A DNA stretch of 64,000 bases from JBCBTJ01 sp039818665 (GCA_039818665.1 JBCBTJ010000002.1:1-64000), one strand, 5' to 3'. Positions 32,444 to 40,810 are shown, counted from the first letter of the stretch. Notes: generated from the sequence alone by a model not told the origin. Numbers and translations are program-made.

Positions 32444-33802
32444 ATGACGCATCGTTTCGTTCGGATCGCCTTGGTCGCCGTCGCGGCGGCGTGGCTCAGC
32501 TTCGCCGCAGCGGCGCAGAGCCTCATTCGCGACACCGAGATCGAGGACATCCTGCGCGAGTATACCGACCCGATTCTCGAAGCGGCCGGCCTCGTGCCGG
32601 AAGACGTCGGCCTCTTTATCATCAACGATCCGAGCCTCAACGCCTTCGTCGCCAACGGCCAGCGCATCCACCTGCACACCGGCCTGATCGTCGCCTCCGA
32701 GACGCCCGGCCAGCTCAAGGGCGTGATCGCTCACGAGACCTGCCACATCGCCTGCGGCCACTCGATCAGCCGGGCCCGCGCCGCCTCCGTGGCCTCGCGG
32801 CCGGCGCTGATCTCGATCGGCCTCGGCATTCTCGCCATCGCCGCCGGCGCGCCCGACGCCGGCGCGGCGCTGATCGCCAGCTCTCAGCAATTCGCCGCGC
32901 TCAATTTCTTCGTCCACACGCGCGCGGAGGAAGCCACGGCCGACCAAAAAGCCGTCGACTACCTCGCCGCACTCGGCGAATCGCCGGCCGGGCTTGTCGA
33001 GTTTTTCGACAATTTCCGCTACCAGGAAGTGCTCTCCGAAGCCCGCCGCTTCCCCTATTTCCGCACCCACCCGCTCGCCTCGGACCGGATCCAGACGCTG
33101 CGCAATCGCGCGGAAGAAACCGGCCTGATGGATACGCCGCCGAGCGAGCGCTCGGTCCGTCAGCTCGAGATGATGCAGGCGAAGATCATCGGCTTTCTGT
33201 ACACGACGAACTACGTCTATCAGAAGTATCCGCAGGACGACAAAAGCGATCCGGCCCATTATGCGCGCTCAATCGCCGCGTTGCAGGCCGCCGACGTGCC
33301 GACCGCCCTGCGCGAGTTGGAGCCGCTGCTCGAGAAAGAGCCGGAGAACCCGTATTATCATGAGCTGAAGGGCGATATTTTCTTCCGGAACGGCAAAGCC
33401 GAACTCGCGGTGGAACACCACGCCCGCGCCGTCGAACTCGCCCCCGGCCGGCCGCTTTTGCTCGTGAACTACGCCCAATCGCTTCTTGGCCGAGACGCGG
33501 AAGGCGATGTCGCGCTCGCCGAACAAGCGCTGCGAGACGCGCTCATTCGCGAGCCCAACAACGCCTATGGCTGGTCGCAACTCGCCATCGCGCTGGACAA
33601 GCAGGGCCGGCGCGCCGAAGCCCAACTCGCCACAGCCGAGCGCGCCTTCCATATCGGCGACTATCCACGCGCGCAGCACTTCTCCAATCTCGCCATTCGC
33701 GGATTGGAGCCGAACACGCCGCTCTGGCGCCAAGCCTCCGACATCGCCTCTGCGACCGACCCTCGATTGGCGGAAAACGCGCGCCTATATCGCCGTCGCT
33801 GA
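32444..33802 (+). CDS. M48 family metallopeptidase with TPR repeats (BepA/YfgC-like)
   Basis: This 452-residue periplasmic protease has a signal peptide (about 1-25), an M48 catalytic domain with the zinc motif HETCH (97-101), a downstream EEATAD supplying the third ligand, and three to four TPR units from about residue 285 to the end. The domain order matches BepA, which clears or assembles LptD and other outer-membrane proteins. ATG 32444 was chosen because GGAG lies nine bases before it and the signal peptide starts there. dsbA-like and the aroQ-acc genes follow, an order conserved in related bacteria. Confidence 0.9.
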   Translation: MTHRFVRIALVAVAAAWLSFAAAAQSLIRDTEIEDILREYTDPILEAAGLVPEDVGLFIINDPSLNAFVANGQRIHLHTGLIVASETPGQLKGVIAHETCHIACGHSISRARAASVASRPALISIGLGILAIAAGAPDAGAALIASSQQFAALNFFVHTRAEEATADQKAVDYLAALGESPAGLVEFFDNFRYQEVLSEARRFPYFRTHPLASDRIQTLRNRAEETGLMDTPPSERSVRQLEMMQAKIIGFLYTTNYVYQKYPQDDKSDPAHYARSIAALQAADVPTALRELEPLLEKEPENPYYHELKGDIFFRNGKAELAVEHHARAVELAPGRPLLLVNYAQSLLGRDAEGDVALAEQALRDALIREPNNAYGWSQLAIALDKQGRRAEAQLATAERAFHIGDYPRAQHFSNLAIRGLEPNTPLWRQASDIASATDPRLAENARLYRRR

Positions 33803-33893
33803 CTTAAAGACCGGGCGATCCCGCCACAGGCCGCCATAGCCAAATCCGCCAAAGCGCGGCAAAGACGCTCCAGCCGCGACCCAGGAGTTCGAC

Positions 33894-34637
33894 ATGAGAT
33901 TTTTGACAGCCTCCGCCTCCCTGCTCGCTTTGTCGGTGACCGCCTGCGCGCAAGAGGCCTCCAACGGCGTGTCCGCCGCCGACAAGGCGGCGATCGAGGA
34001 GATCGTCCACGCTTACATCCTCGAGAACCCGGAGATCGTTGAAGCGGCCCTCATCCAACTGGGCGAACAACGCGAGGCCGAAGAGGAAGAGCGCGCGCGC
34101 CAAGCGATCCTCGCCCAGGCCGACGCCATCTATAATGATCCGCGCGACTTCAGCATCGGCCCCGCCGACGCGCCGGTCACCGTGGTTGAATTCTTCGATT
34201 ATCGCTGCGGCTTCTGCAAAGCTTCCGTGGAATGGGTCACCGCACTGCCCGCCAAACATGACGGCCAAGTGCGCGTGATCTTCAAGGAATTCCCGATCCT
34301 CTCGACCGAGAGCCGCGAGGCCGCGCTCGCCGCGCTCGCCGCCGGGGAACAGGGCAAATATGTCGAGATGCACCGCGCCTTGATGCAATCGCCGTCGAAA
34401 CTGTCCGACGACGACATTGAAGAGATCGCCGAGTCCGTCGGGGTCGATATCGCCAAGCTGCGCGCCGACGCGAAGTCGACCGACGTTCAGCGCCACGTGG
34501 CCGATGTCCGCGCGCTCGCCGAAGCCACGGGCACACGCGCGACGCCGACCTTTATCATCAACGGCGAAGTGGTGTCCGGCTTTGATCGCAGCCGCCTCGA
34601 AGCGGTGATCGACTCCAAGCTGTCCGAGGTCGGTTAG
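33894..34637 (+). CDS. DsbA-family thiol:disulfide interchange protein
   Basis: This 247-residue protein is exported (leader MRFLTASASLLALSVTACAQ, where SVTAC could also act as a lipobox). A helical N-terminal extension (about 27-85, with LENPEIVEAAL) precedes a thioredoxin-fold domain whose active site is CGFC (Cys105-Cys108) with the cis-proline loop ATPTFIINGE. The architecture matches the Com1/ScsC-like group, whose helical extension can mediate oligomerisation. It would oxidise or isomerise disulfides in the periplasm. GGAG lies eight bases before the ATG. The end overlaps the convergent thiG by 4 bp. Confidence 0.9.
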   Translation: MRFLTASASLLALSVTACAQEASNGVSAADKAAIEEIVHAYILENPEIVEAALIQLGEQREAEEEERARQAILAQADAIYNDPRDFSIGPADAPVTVVEFFDYRCGFCKASVEWVTALPAKHDGQVRVIFKEFPILSTESREAALAALAAGEQGKYVEMHRALMQSPSKLSDDDIEEIAESVGVDIAKLRADAKSTDVQRHVADVRALAEATGTRATPTFIINGEVVSGFDRSRLEAVIDSKLSEVG

Positions 34638-35407
34638 ATCAAACCGGCCAGCGGCGAAGACGGATCGGCGTATCGCTTCTTGCCCATCCGGCCCGCCAGA
34701 TAGGCTTCGCGTCCCGCGATCACCGCGTGCTTCATCGCCCGCGCCATCCGCACGGGGTCCTTCGCCTCGGCGATGGCGGTGTTCATCAGCACGCCGTCGC
34801 AACCAAGCTCCATTGCGACTGCGGCGTCCGACGCCGTGCCCACGCCGGCGTCGACGATCACCGGCACGCGCGCCTGCTCGACGATCAGCCGGATGTTCAC
34901 CGGATTTTGCACGCCGAGGCCGGACCCGATCAGCGAGCCGAGCGGCATGATCGCGCAACAGCCCGCCTCCTCCAGCTTGCGCGCATAGACCGGATCGTCC
35001 GAGCAATAGACCATCACCTCAAACCCGTCTGCGATAAGCTCCTCTGCCGCTTTCAGCGTCTCAGCCATATCGGGATAAAGCGTCTTCTGATCAGCGAGCA
35101 CTTCCAGCTTCACGAGCGACCAGCCGCCCGCCTCGCGCGCCAATCGCAGCGTCCGCACAGCGTCTTCGGCGGTGAAGCAGCCCGCCGTATTCGGGAGGAA
35201 AGTGTATTTGTCCGGCGCGACATGGTCGGTCAGCCGGTCTTCGTCCGGATTCGACAAATTCACCCGGCGCAAGGCGACGGTGACGATATCCACGCCGGCC
35301 GCCTCGGCCGCTTCGGCGTTCTGCGCATAAGAGTCGTATTTGCCCGTGCCGATGATGAGGCGCGAGGCGTAAGTCTCGCCAGCGATTGTCAGGGGGTCGT
35401 AAGTCAT
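34634..35407 (-). CDS. thiG: Thiazole synthase ThiG
   Basis: This 257-residue TIM-barrel enzyme condenses deoxyxylulose phosphate, glycine imine and the ThiS thiocarboxylate into thiamine thiazole. Family blocks are present: LIIGTGKYDSYAQN, TVALRRVN, the Schiff-base lysine in LVKLEVLADQKTLYPD, and the phosphate-binding PVIVDAGVGTASDAAVAMELGCDGVLMNTAI. It lies 53 bp downstream of the riboswitch-controlled methyltransferase gene and is probably in the same transcript, so TPP control may extend to it. Confidence 0.95.
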   Translation of the reverse strand: MTYDPLTIAGETYASRLIIGTGKYDSYAQNAEAAEAAGVDIVTVALRRVNLSNPDEDRLTDHVAPDKYTFLPNTAGCFTAEDAVRTLRLAREAGGWSLVKLEVLADQKTLYPDMAETLKAAEELIADGFEVMVYCSDDPVYARKLEEAGCCAIMPLGSLIGSGLGVQNPVNIRLIVEQARVPVIVDAGVGTASDAAVAMELGCDGVLMNTAIAEAKDPVRMARAMKHAVIAGREAYLAGRMGKKRYADPSSPLAGLI

Positions 35408-35460
35408 GGGTGCATTCCATATCTAGTCCTAGAGCGGCCAGCGGCCGGCGCGAGGCGTAT

Positions 35461-36249
35461 TCAGGCGGTGGCGGACGTCTCGTCCGCTGCGAGGTCGTTT
35501 CGATCGAAGACGAAACAGTCGATGGGTTCGATGACGGGGCCCACGGCGTCCGGCGTGTCGCTATAAGCGCGCAAATCGGCGAGCCCTCGCTCGAACGCCT
35601 CGTCGTCCAATTGGATCAAGGTCGAGTCAGCGCGCAAGGCGATTTTCTTCGCAAATTCCGGCCAGTCGTCTGCCACGCGGCTCTCGACGATCTTGTGCTC
35701 GATCTGCCTGAACCCGCCCTCTTCGAAGCATGACCGCGTCGCCTCGGCGCTTAAGAGGGTGCTGTTCCAAAGCGTCCCCGCCTCTGGAAAGAACGGGAGG
35801 TAGGGATAACGCAGCGATTGATCGGTCGTCCCCGCCCGCAGGCAGAGGCGGCCTTCCGGGCGCAGCACTCGGCGGCACTCGGCGACGGCGGCGCCTCGAT
35901 CGCGAAAGTGATGCAGCGCCATGGAAATGAAGACCAGGTCGACGCCGCCGTCTGGCAATGGAATATCCTCGGCCGGCCCGGATACGAAGCGCACTCTGTT
36001 GGAGGACACATTGCGCCGGGCGCGGTCTAGCATGGTGGTCGACGGATCGACGCCGATAATGTCGGCTGACAGCCAATCCGCCAGCCGCGCCGAATACCGC
36101 CCAGTGCCGCAGCCGAGGTCGAGTACGGTCTGGACGTCCACGCCGGCGACAGAATCGACGACCACTCGCCGCCAAAGGGTTTCGGCGTCCCGCCCATATG
36201 CTCGCGCGCGGTCGTACACCGCAGCGGCCGCTGTTTGATCGTAGTCCAT
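35461..36249 (-). CDS. TPP-riboswitch-controlled class I SAM-dependent methyltransferase, role unknown
   Basis: This 262-residue cytoplasmic protein has a Methyltransf_11-type SAM fold: TVLDLGCGTGRYSARLA (residues about 41-57), IIGVDPSTTML, then MALHHFRDRGAAVAECRRVLRPEGRL. The C-terminal third is specific to this protein and suggests substrate recognition. Its ATG lies 3 bases after the closing stem of a TPP riboswitch, and the ribosome binding site GGGAG is inside that stem, so thiamine diphosphate should shut off translation. thiG follows 53 bp downstream and thiS lies upstream. The setting implies a role in thiamine synthesis, salvage or repair, but none of the standard thi enzymes is a methyltransferase of this type. 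Confidence 0.8.
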   Translation of the reverse strand: MDYDQTAAAAVYDRARAYGRDAETLWRRVVVDSVAGVDVQTVLDLGCGTGRYSARLADWLSADIIGVDPSTTMLDRARRNVSSNRVRFVSGPAEDIPLPDGGVDLVFISMALHHFRDRGAAVAECRRVLRPEGRLCLRAGTTDQSLRYPYLPFFPEAGTLWNSTLLSAEATRSCFEEGGFRQIEHKIVESRVADDWPEFAKKIALRADSTLIQLDDEAFERGLADLRAYSDTPDAVGPVIEPIDCFVFDRNDLAADETSATA

Positions 36250-36252
36250 AAA

Positions 36253-36324
36253 TGACTCCCTACGCTGGCATTACCCAGACAGGTTCAACGGGTATGATCT
36301 CAGCCCGTGCGGGCACCCCGGTCA
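36253..36324 (-). promoter_or_regulatory. TPP riboswitch (THI element)
   Basis: Read on the minus strand this 72-base element has the conserved parts of the thiamine pyrophosphate aptamer in order: GGGGTGCC followed by a GC hairpin, CTGAGA (36303-36298), ATACCCGTTGAACCTG, then AATGCCAGCGTAGGGA (36272-36257). The outer stem pairs TGAC with GTCA. The ribosome binding site GGGAG of the methyltransferase is part of the aptamer 3' strand, six bases ahead of ATG 36249, which fits translational control with TPP binding hiding the site. Confidence 0.95.
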
Positions 36325-36358
36325 GATGAGTTTTCGCCGAACGGCGTCTCGTGTCAAT

Positions 36359-36559
36359 TCAACCGCCGCCGACGAACTGGACGACCTCCAAGCGGTCCCC
36401 CTCGCCGAGCGCGGTCCGCCCATGTTCGGATTTCGGCACGATTTCGCGATTGCGTTCGATGGCGACGCCGCGCGGGTCTCCGCCGAGCGTGGCGACGAGC
36501 TCGGACAAGAGCAGGCCTTCGGCCACGTCGCGCGCCTCGCCGTTCACATAAATCCGCAC
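36359..36559 (-). CDS. thiS: Sulfur carrier protein ThiS
   Basis: This 66-residue ubiquitin-fold protein starts MRIYVNGEARDVAEG and ends in the required diglycine (VQFVGGG), whose C-terminus is activated as a thiocarboxylate. GVAIERNREIVPKSEH and RLEVVQFVGGG are family hallmarks. It donates sulfur to the thiazole made by ThiG. Unusually it lies upstream of the TPP riboswitch, so its own message is not covered by that element unless a second control exists. It diverges from aroQ with 60 bp between starts. Confidence 0.92.
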   Translation of the reverse strand: MRIYVNGEARDVAEGLLLSELVATLGGDPRGVAIERNREIVPKSEHGRTALGEGDRLEVVQFVGGG

Positions 36560-36619
36560 CGCAAATCTCCTCTCCGCCGGGCTTGCTTTGCGCGGCGTTC
36601 CGGCGCAAGAGCCCTCGTC

Positions 36620-37063
36620 ATGTCAAAACCCATTTATGTTCTCAATGGGCCGAATCTCAACCTGTTGGGACAACGCGAACCGGAGATCTACGGGTCGGCC
36701 ACGCTCGACGACATCCGCCGCCGCCTCGAAGACAAAGCCGGGTCCACGGCGATCGAGTTCCGCCAAACCAATCACGAAGGCGAGTTGGTCGATTGGATCC
36801 AAGAGGCCTCAGCCAATGCCGCTGCGGTCATTCTAAACGCCGGGGCGTACACCCACACCTCCGTCGCGGTGCACGACGCCCTGCGCGCCTGCGCGCCGCC
36901 GGTGATCGAAGTCCACCTGTCGAACCCGGCCGCGCGCGAGCCCTTTCGCGCCGCGAACTTCGTCGCGCCGGCCGCCCATGGGTCGATCACGGGACTCGGG
37001 GCATATGGATACGAACTGGCGCTCGACGCCGCCCGCCATCTTGCGACTGAGGGGGATCGTTAG
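36620..37063 (+). CDS. aroQ: Type II 3-dehydroquinate dehydratase
   Basis: This 147-residue enzyme performs the third step of the shikimate pathway. Motifs are complete: IYVLNGPNLNLLGQREPEIYG with the catalytic tyrosine (the final Y), the substrate loop FRQTNHEGELVDWIQEA, ILNAGAYTHTS, EVHLSNPAAREPFR and the conserved GSITGLGAYGYELAL. ATG 36620 fits the family start. accB follows 3 bp after the stop codon, an order conserved in alphaproteobacteria. Confidence 0.95.
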   Translation: MSKPIYVLNGPNLNLLGQREPEIYGSATLDDIRRRLEDKAGSTAIEFRQTNHEGELVDWIQEASANAAAVILNAGAYTHTSVAVHDALRACAPPVIEVHLSNPAAREPFRAANFVAPAAHGSITGLGAYGYELALDAARHLATEGDR

Positions 37064-37066
37064 ATC

Positions 37067-37543
37067 ATGTCCAACGCAAAGCCCAAGCTAGACACAAGCC
37101 TTGTTCGAGAACTCGCCGCCATACTCGGCGAGGCCGACCTCGGCGAGATCGAGGTCGAGCATGACGGCCTGCGCGTCAGGGTCTCCAAACCGACCCCGCC
37201 GACGATCGCCCACGCCATGGCGCCCGCCTTTGCAGCGCCGCCTCAGGTTCATTCCGACGCGATGACGACCGAGACCGCGCCCGCGGGCGAGCCGGCCGCC
37301 GCGCCGCCCCAAAACGCCATCACGGCCCCCATGGTCGGCACCGCCTACCTCGCCCCGGAGCCCGGCGCGAAGGTGTTCGTGAATGTCGGCGACAAGGTCA
37401 AAGCCGGCGACACGCTGCTGCTCATCGAAGCGATGAAGACCTTCAACCCGGTCGAGGCGCCGAAGGCGGGCACGGTGAAAGCGATCCTTGTCGAAGACTC
37501 CCAGCCGGTCGAATTCGGCGAAGCCCTCATCGTGGTGGAGTGA
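37067..37543 (+). CDS. accB: Biotin carboxyl carrier protein of acetyl-CoA carboxylase
   Basis: This 158-residue protein has an N-terminal helical segment, an Ala/Pro-rich linker (about 43-82) and a C-terminal biotinyl domain with the EAMKT motif; Lys124 carries biotin. The thumb region is typical of type I AccB. It shuttles carboxybiotin between AccC and the carboxyltransferase in the first step of fatty acid synthesis. accC starts 10 bp after its stop codon. Confidence 0.95.
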   Translation: MSNAKPKLDTSLVRELAAILGEADLGEIEVEHDGLRVRVSKPTPPTIAHAMAPAFAAPPQVHSDAMTTETAPAGEPAAAPPQNAITAPMVGTAYLAPEPGAKVFVNVGDKVKAGDTLLLIEAMKTFNPVEAPKAGTVKAILVEDSQPVEFGEALIVVE

Positions 37544-37553
37544 CGACGCGGAC

Positions 37554-38906
37554 ATGATCGAAAAAGTCCTCATCGCGAACCGGGGCGAAATCGCCCTGCG
37601 CATCCATCGCGCCTGCAAGGACATGGGCCTGCAGACCGTGGTGGTGCACTCAGAGGCCGACCGCGACGCCATGGCCGTGCGCCTGGCCGACGAGAGCGTC
37701 TGCATCGGCCCGCCGCCCTCCTCCGACAGCTATCTCAAAAAATCCGCCATCCTCGCCGCCGCAGAGATCACCGGCGCCGACGCGATCCACCCGGGCTACG
37801 GCTTTTTGTCCGAGAACGCCCAATTCGCCGAAATGGTTGAAGCGCACGGCCTCATCTTCATCGGCCCGAAAGCCGCGCATATCCGCGTCATGGGCGACAA
37901 GATCGCCGCCAAGCAGGCGATGATCGATGTCGGCGTGCCCGTGGTGCCCGGCTCCGACGGCGGCGTGAACTCGATCAGCGAAGCCAAGCGCGCGGGCAAA
38001 AAGATCGGCTATCCGGTCTTGGTCAAAGCCGCCTCCGGCGGCGGCGGGCGCGGCATGAAGGTCGCGCGCACCGAGAAAGAGCTGGAAAACGCCGTCAAAA
38101 CCGCCAAGACCGAAGCCAAAGCCGCCTTTGGCGACGACACGGTCTACCTCGAAAAATACCTCGAAAAGCCGCGCCATATCGAGATCCAAATCATCGCCGA
38201 CGGCCACGGCAATGTCGCCCATCTCTGGGAGCGCGACTGCTCGATCCAGCGCCGCCACCAGAAAGTCTTCGAAGAAGCCCCCTCGCCGGCCCTCAATCAG
38301 GCCCAGCGCGACGAGATCGGCGGCGTCGTCGCCCGCGCCGTCAAGGAGATGGGCTATCTCGGCGCGGGCACTATGGAGTTCCTCTACGAGGACGGGGCCT
38401 TCTATTTCATCGAAATGAACACGCGGCTCCAGGTCGAGCACCCGGTGACCGAGATGATCACCCGCGTCGACATCGTCCGCGAACAGATCCGCATCGCCAA
38501 CGGCGCGAAACTGTCTTTCTCGCAAGAAGAGCTCACCCTGGTGGGCCATGCCATCGAGTGCCGGATCAACGCCGAGCATCCGCGCACCTTCATCCCTTCG
38601 CCCGGCGCGATCACCGACTTTCACGCCCCCGGCGGCCCTGGCGTGCGCCTCGATAGCGCCGCTTACGCCGGCTACAGGATCCCGCCCTATTACGACAGCA
38701 TGATCGGCAAGCTCATCGTGCATGGCCGCACGCGCCGCGAATGCGTCACGCGCTTGCGCCGGGCCTTGTCGGAAATGGTGGTCGGCGGGGTTGAGACGAC
38801 GCTCGATCTGCACCGCGCCTTGGTCGAAGTCGACGACATCATCGAGGGCGCGTACGACATCCACTGGCTCGAGCGTTATCTTGCGGAGCCAGCGGCCGAC
38901 GCATAG
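37554..38906 (+). CDS. accC: Biotin carboxylase subunit of acetyl-CoA carboxylase
   Basis: This 450-residue ATP-grasp enzyme carboxylates biotin on AccB. It begins MIEKVLIANRGEIALRIHRAC, the family start, and shows HPGYGFLSENAQFAE, the ATP-binding VKAASGGGGRGMKV, the RDCSIQRRHQKVFEEAPSP block and the catalytic FIEMNTRLQVEHPVTEM. Length and motifs are standard. The frame remains open upstream through accB, but ATG 37554 is clear. Confidence 0.96.
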   Translation: MIEKVLIANRGEIALRIHRACKDMGLQTVVVHSEADRDAMAVRLADESVCIGPPPSSDSYLKKSAILAAAEITGADAIHPGYGFLSENAQFAEMVEAHGLIFIGPKAAHIRVMGDKIAAKQAMIDVGVPVVPGSDGGVNSISEAKRAGKKIGYPVLVKAASGGGGRGMKVARTEKELENAVKTAKTEAKAAFGDDTVYLEKYLEKPRHIEIQIIADGHGNVAHLWERDCSIQRRHQKVFEEAPSPALNQAQRDEIGGVVARAVKEMGYLGAGTMEFLYEDGAFYFIEMNTRLQVEHPVTEMITRVDIVREQIRIANGAKLSFSQEELTLVGHAIECRINAEHPRTFIPSPGAITDFHAPGGPGVRLDSAAYAGYRIPPYYDSMIGKLIVHGRTRRECVTRLRRALSEMVVGGVETTLDLHRALVEVDDIIEGAYDIHWLERYLAEPAADA

Positions 38907-38915
38907 ATTCCGCTT

Positions 38916-39569
38916 ATGTCTCAACGTTTCGGCCCGGACGAACTGCTCTCTTGCTATCGGCGCGGCGTTTTTCCGATGGCCGACGCGCATGATGATCCGA
39001 ACCTTTTCCTGATCGACCCGGACGAGCGGGGCGTGCTGCCGCTGGAGACCTTCCATATTCCCACGCGCTTGCGGCGAACGCTGCGCCAAGAGCCTTATGA
39101 CGTGACCGCCGACATGGCGTTCACCCGCGTTATCGAAGCCTGCGCGGAACGCACCTCGGATCGCCAAAGCACCTGGATCAATGCGACGATCTTGAACCTG
39201 TACGCCGCGCTTCACAGACGCGGCCGCGCTCATAGCATCGAGTGCTGGCTCGGCGATCGATTGGTCGGCGGGCTATACGGCGTCTCTCTCGGGGCGGTCT
39301 TCTTCGGCGAAAGCATGTTTTCGCGTGAGCGCGACGCCTCGAAGATCGCCCTCGCGCACCTCGCCGCGCGCCTCATCTCAGGCGGCTATCGCCTGCTCGA
39401 CGCGCAGTTCCACAACCCGCACTTGGAACAGTTCGGCTTGGAGGAGATTTCCCGCGCGGAGTTCAAAGCGCGGCTCGCGGACGCTCTGGAAAGCGAAGGC
39501 GACTTTTACTCGCCCTCCGCGCCCTCGACGGGGCGGGGCGTGGTGCAGTTGATCACCCAGATGTCGTAG
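38916..39569 (+). CDS. aat: Leucyl/phenylalanyl-tRNA-protein transferase
   Basis: This 217-residue enzyme adds Leu or Phe to N-terminal Arg/Lys of proteins, marking them for ClpAP degradation. Signatures include YRRGVFPMAD, STWINATILNLYAALHRRGRAHSIECW and GVSLGAVFFGESMFSRERDASKIAL. It directly follows accC as in related genomes. Its last 64 bp overlap the 3' end of the convergent DUF2155 gene, a long antisense overlap between two well-supported genes. Confidence 0.94.
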   Translation: MSQRFGPDELLSCYRRGVFPMADAHDDPNLFLIDPDERGVLPLETFHIPTRLRRTLRQEPYDVTADMAFTRVIEACAERTSDRQSTWINATILNLYAALHRRGRAHSIECWLGDRLVGGLYGVSLGAVFFGESMFSRERDASKIALAHLAARLISGGYRLLDAQFHNPHLEQFGLEEISRAEFKARLADALESEGDFYSPSAPSTGRGVVQLITQMS

Positions 39570-39967
39570 ACGGGGTGCTCCAAGGCGCTGAGGCCGGGCG
39601 ACGAAGCGAACATCCACCCATTGAACAGCGTCGGATTATCGTCGGCCACCGTGTCCACCTCGGATGCGTCGACCGCGTCCTCCATCGATTCGACCTGCAC
39701 CGGCTGGGTCGAGAGGATCTTCAAGAACGCCGCCGATTCAGGCGTCACTTCGGGCGGCTTTTGGAAGCATGCCTGCAGCTCAACGTTCAGTGAGCCGTAG
39801 ACGATCGGTTCGCCAACGGCCACTTCGATGTCGGTCGAACGGCCCGTGATCTTGTCGAGCGCCCTGAGCGTGGCTTTCTCATAGGGTTCGTAGTCGACCG
39901 CCGCCGCCGGCGCGCCGAAGGCGCCGAGAACGATCAGGGCTGCTAAGACGCGCATTCTCTCGCTCAC
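39506..39967 (-). CDS. DUF2155 family secreted protein
   Basis: This 153-residue protein has a signal peptide (ending GAPAAA) and the DUF2155 domain: ATLRALDKITGRSTDIEVAVGEP...YGSLNVELQACFQKPPEVTPESAAFL and the end HPVYDIWVINCT. The two cysteines may pair. The family is confined mostly to alphaproteobacteria, often beside NDUFA12 and aat as here; function unknown. The start is GTG 39967, overlapping the MlaD stop as GTGA, or ATG 39955 with GAGCGAGA before it. Confidence 0.87.
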   Translation of the reverse strand: MSERMRVLAALIVLGAFGAPAAAVDYEPYEKATLRALDKITGRSTDIEVAVGEPIVYGSLNVELQACFQKPPEVTPESAAFLKILSTQPVQVESMEDAVDASEVDTVADDNPTLFNGWMFASSPGLSALEHPVYDIWVINCTTPRPVEGAEGE

Positions 39968-40425
39968 TCTTCAGCTGTGCCGGATGCGACCGAGCCGACA
40001 AGGGTCAACAGGTCGACGCTGCCGCGCGTAAAGATGATTTCGCCCGTGCCGTCCGTGGGGATGGTATCGAGCCCGCCGCCTGGCTCCAAAGCCACATACG
40101 ACCCGCCGAGCAGCCCGTCCTGCGAGATCTTCGCGTCCGTGTCGTCGGGCAGATTGTTCAGATTGTTGTCGAGCGCCAGCGTCACCACGGCGTCATAGCG
40201 GTCGAAATCAGGCGTGATATTTTGAACCACGCCGACCTTGACCCCGGACAAGCGCACGTCGCTGCCCCGGGCGATGCCGCTGACATTGTTGAACCGCGCC
40301 GTCACTTCGTAGCGCCCGTTGGAGCCGCTATCGTCGCCGCCGGTGTCCAAAGCGTACCACAGGAAGACCGCGCCGACCGCGACGACGGCGATCCCGATCA
40401 GCGTCTCGGCGATCGACTCACGCAT
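39964..40425 (-). CDS. mlaD: MlaD family outer-membrane lipid asymmetry protein
   Basis: This 153-residue protein has one N-terminal membrane helix (about 8-27) and an MCE domain: YEVTARFNNVSGIARGSDVRLSGVKVG and KISQDGLLGGSYVALEPGG. MlaD forms hexameric rings that carry phospholipids between membranes for the Mla ABC system. No mlaE, mlaF or mlaB genes lie next to it. ATG 40425 was chosen because it overlaps the NDUFA12 stop by 8 bp (ATGCGTGA), while upstream starts add residues with no family support. Confidence 0.9.
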   Translation of the reverse strand: MRESIAETLIGIAVVAVGAVFLWYALDTGGDDSGSNGRYEVTARFNNVSGIARGSDVRLSGVKVGVVQNITPDFDRYDAVVTLALDNNLNNLPDDTDAKISQDGLLGGSYVALEPGGGLDTIPTDGTGEIIFTRGSVDLLTLVGSVASGTAEE

Positions 40426-40810
40426 CGGGGGTCCACGCTTCATAATCGGCTGACGTCTTCGCACGCTCGCCGCCCTCGGACAGCGCCCCGCGCGGGCGTT
40501 CCGCGAACACAGTGCCGGTCATGTTCGGCTTGTGATCGATCTCCCAAGACCGGCGCTTCAGCGGCGCTTCTGTCGGCGGGTCTTCAAAGGTGTGGTGCAG
40601 CCACCCGTGCCAGTCCGCCGGCACCTTCGACGGCTCGGCGAGGCCGCGATACACCACATAGCGGCGCTTGCGCCCTTCAAGCGACACTTTGCGGTCCTCG
40701 AAATACCGATTGCCGTACTCGTCCTCCCCAATGAAGTTCGAGCGGCGCTTGATGTCGAACAGCGTGCTTATCGACGCGCCGTTCCACCAGGTGAAGACTC
40801 TTTCCAACAC
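40418..40810 (-). CDS. NDUFA12-type NADH:ubiquinone oxidoreductase accessory subunit
   Basis: This 130-residue protein matches the NDUFA12 (B17.2) accessory subunit of complex I, found in alphaproteobacteria and mitochondria. Motifs: FTWWNGASISTLF, GEDEYGNRYFEDRK, RRYVVYRG near the middle, and DWHGWLHHTFEDPP. It is peripheral, on the matrix/cytoplasmic side of complex I. The start is GTG 40810, with AGGA upstream, giving the expected N-terminus; the open frame beyond it is not conserved. mlaD and DUF2155 follow in the same transcript with overlaps. Confidence 0.9.
   Translation of the reverse strand: MLERVFTWWNGASISTLFDIKRRSNFIGEDEYGNRYFEDRKVSLEGRKRRYVVYRGLAEPSKVPADWHGWLHHTFEDPPTEAPLKRRSWEIDHKPNMTGTVFAERPRGALSEGGERAKTSADYEAWTPDA

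Noticed and set aside
37650..39233. A 527-codon minus-strand frame opposite accC
   Set aside because: It is antisense to a certain biotin carboxylase gene and lacks any domain character.
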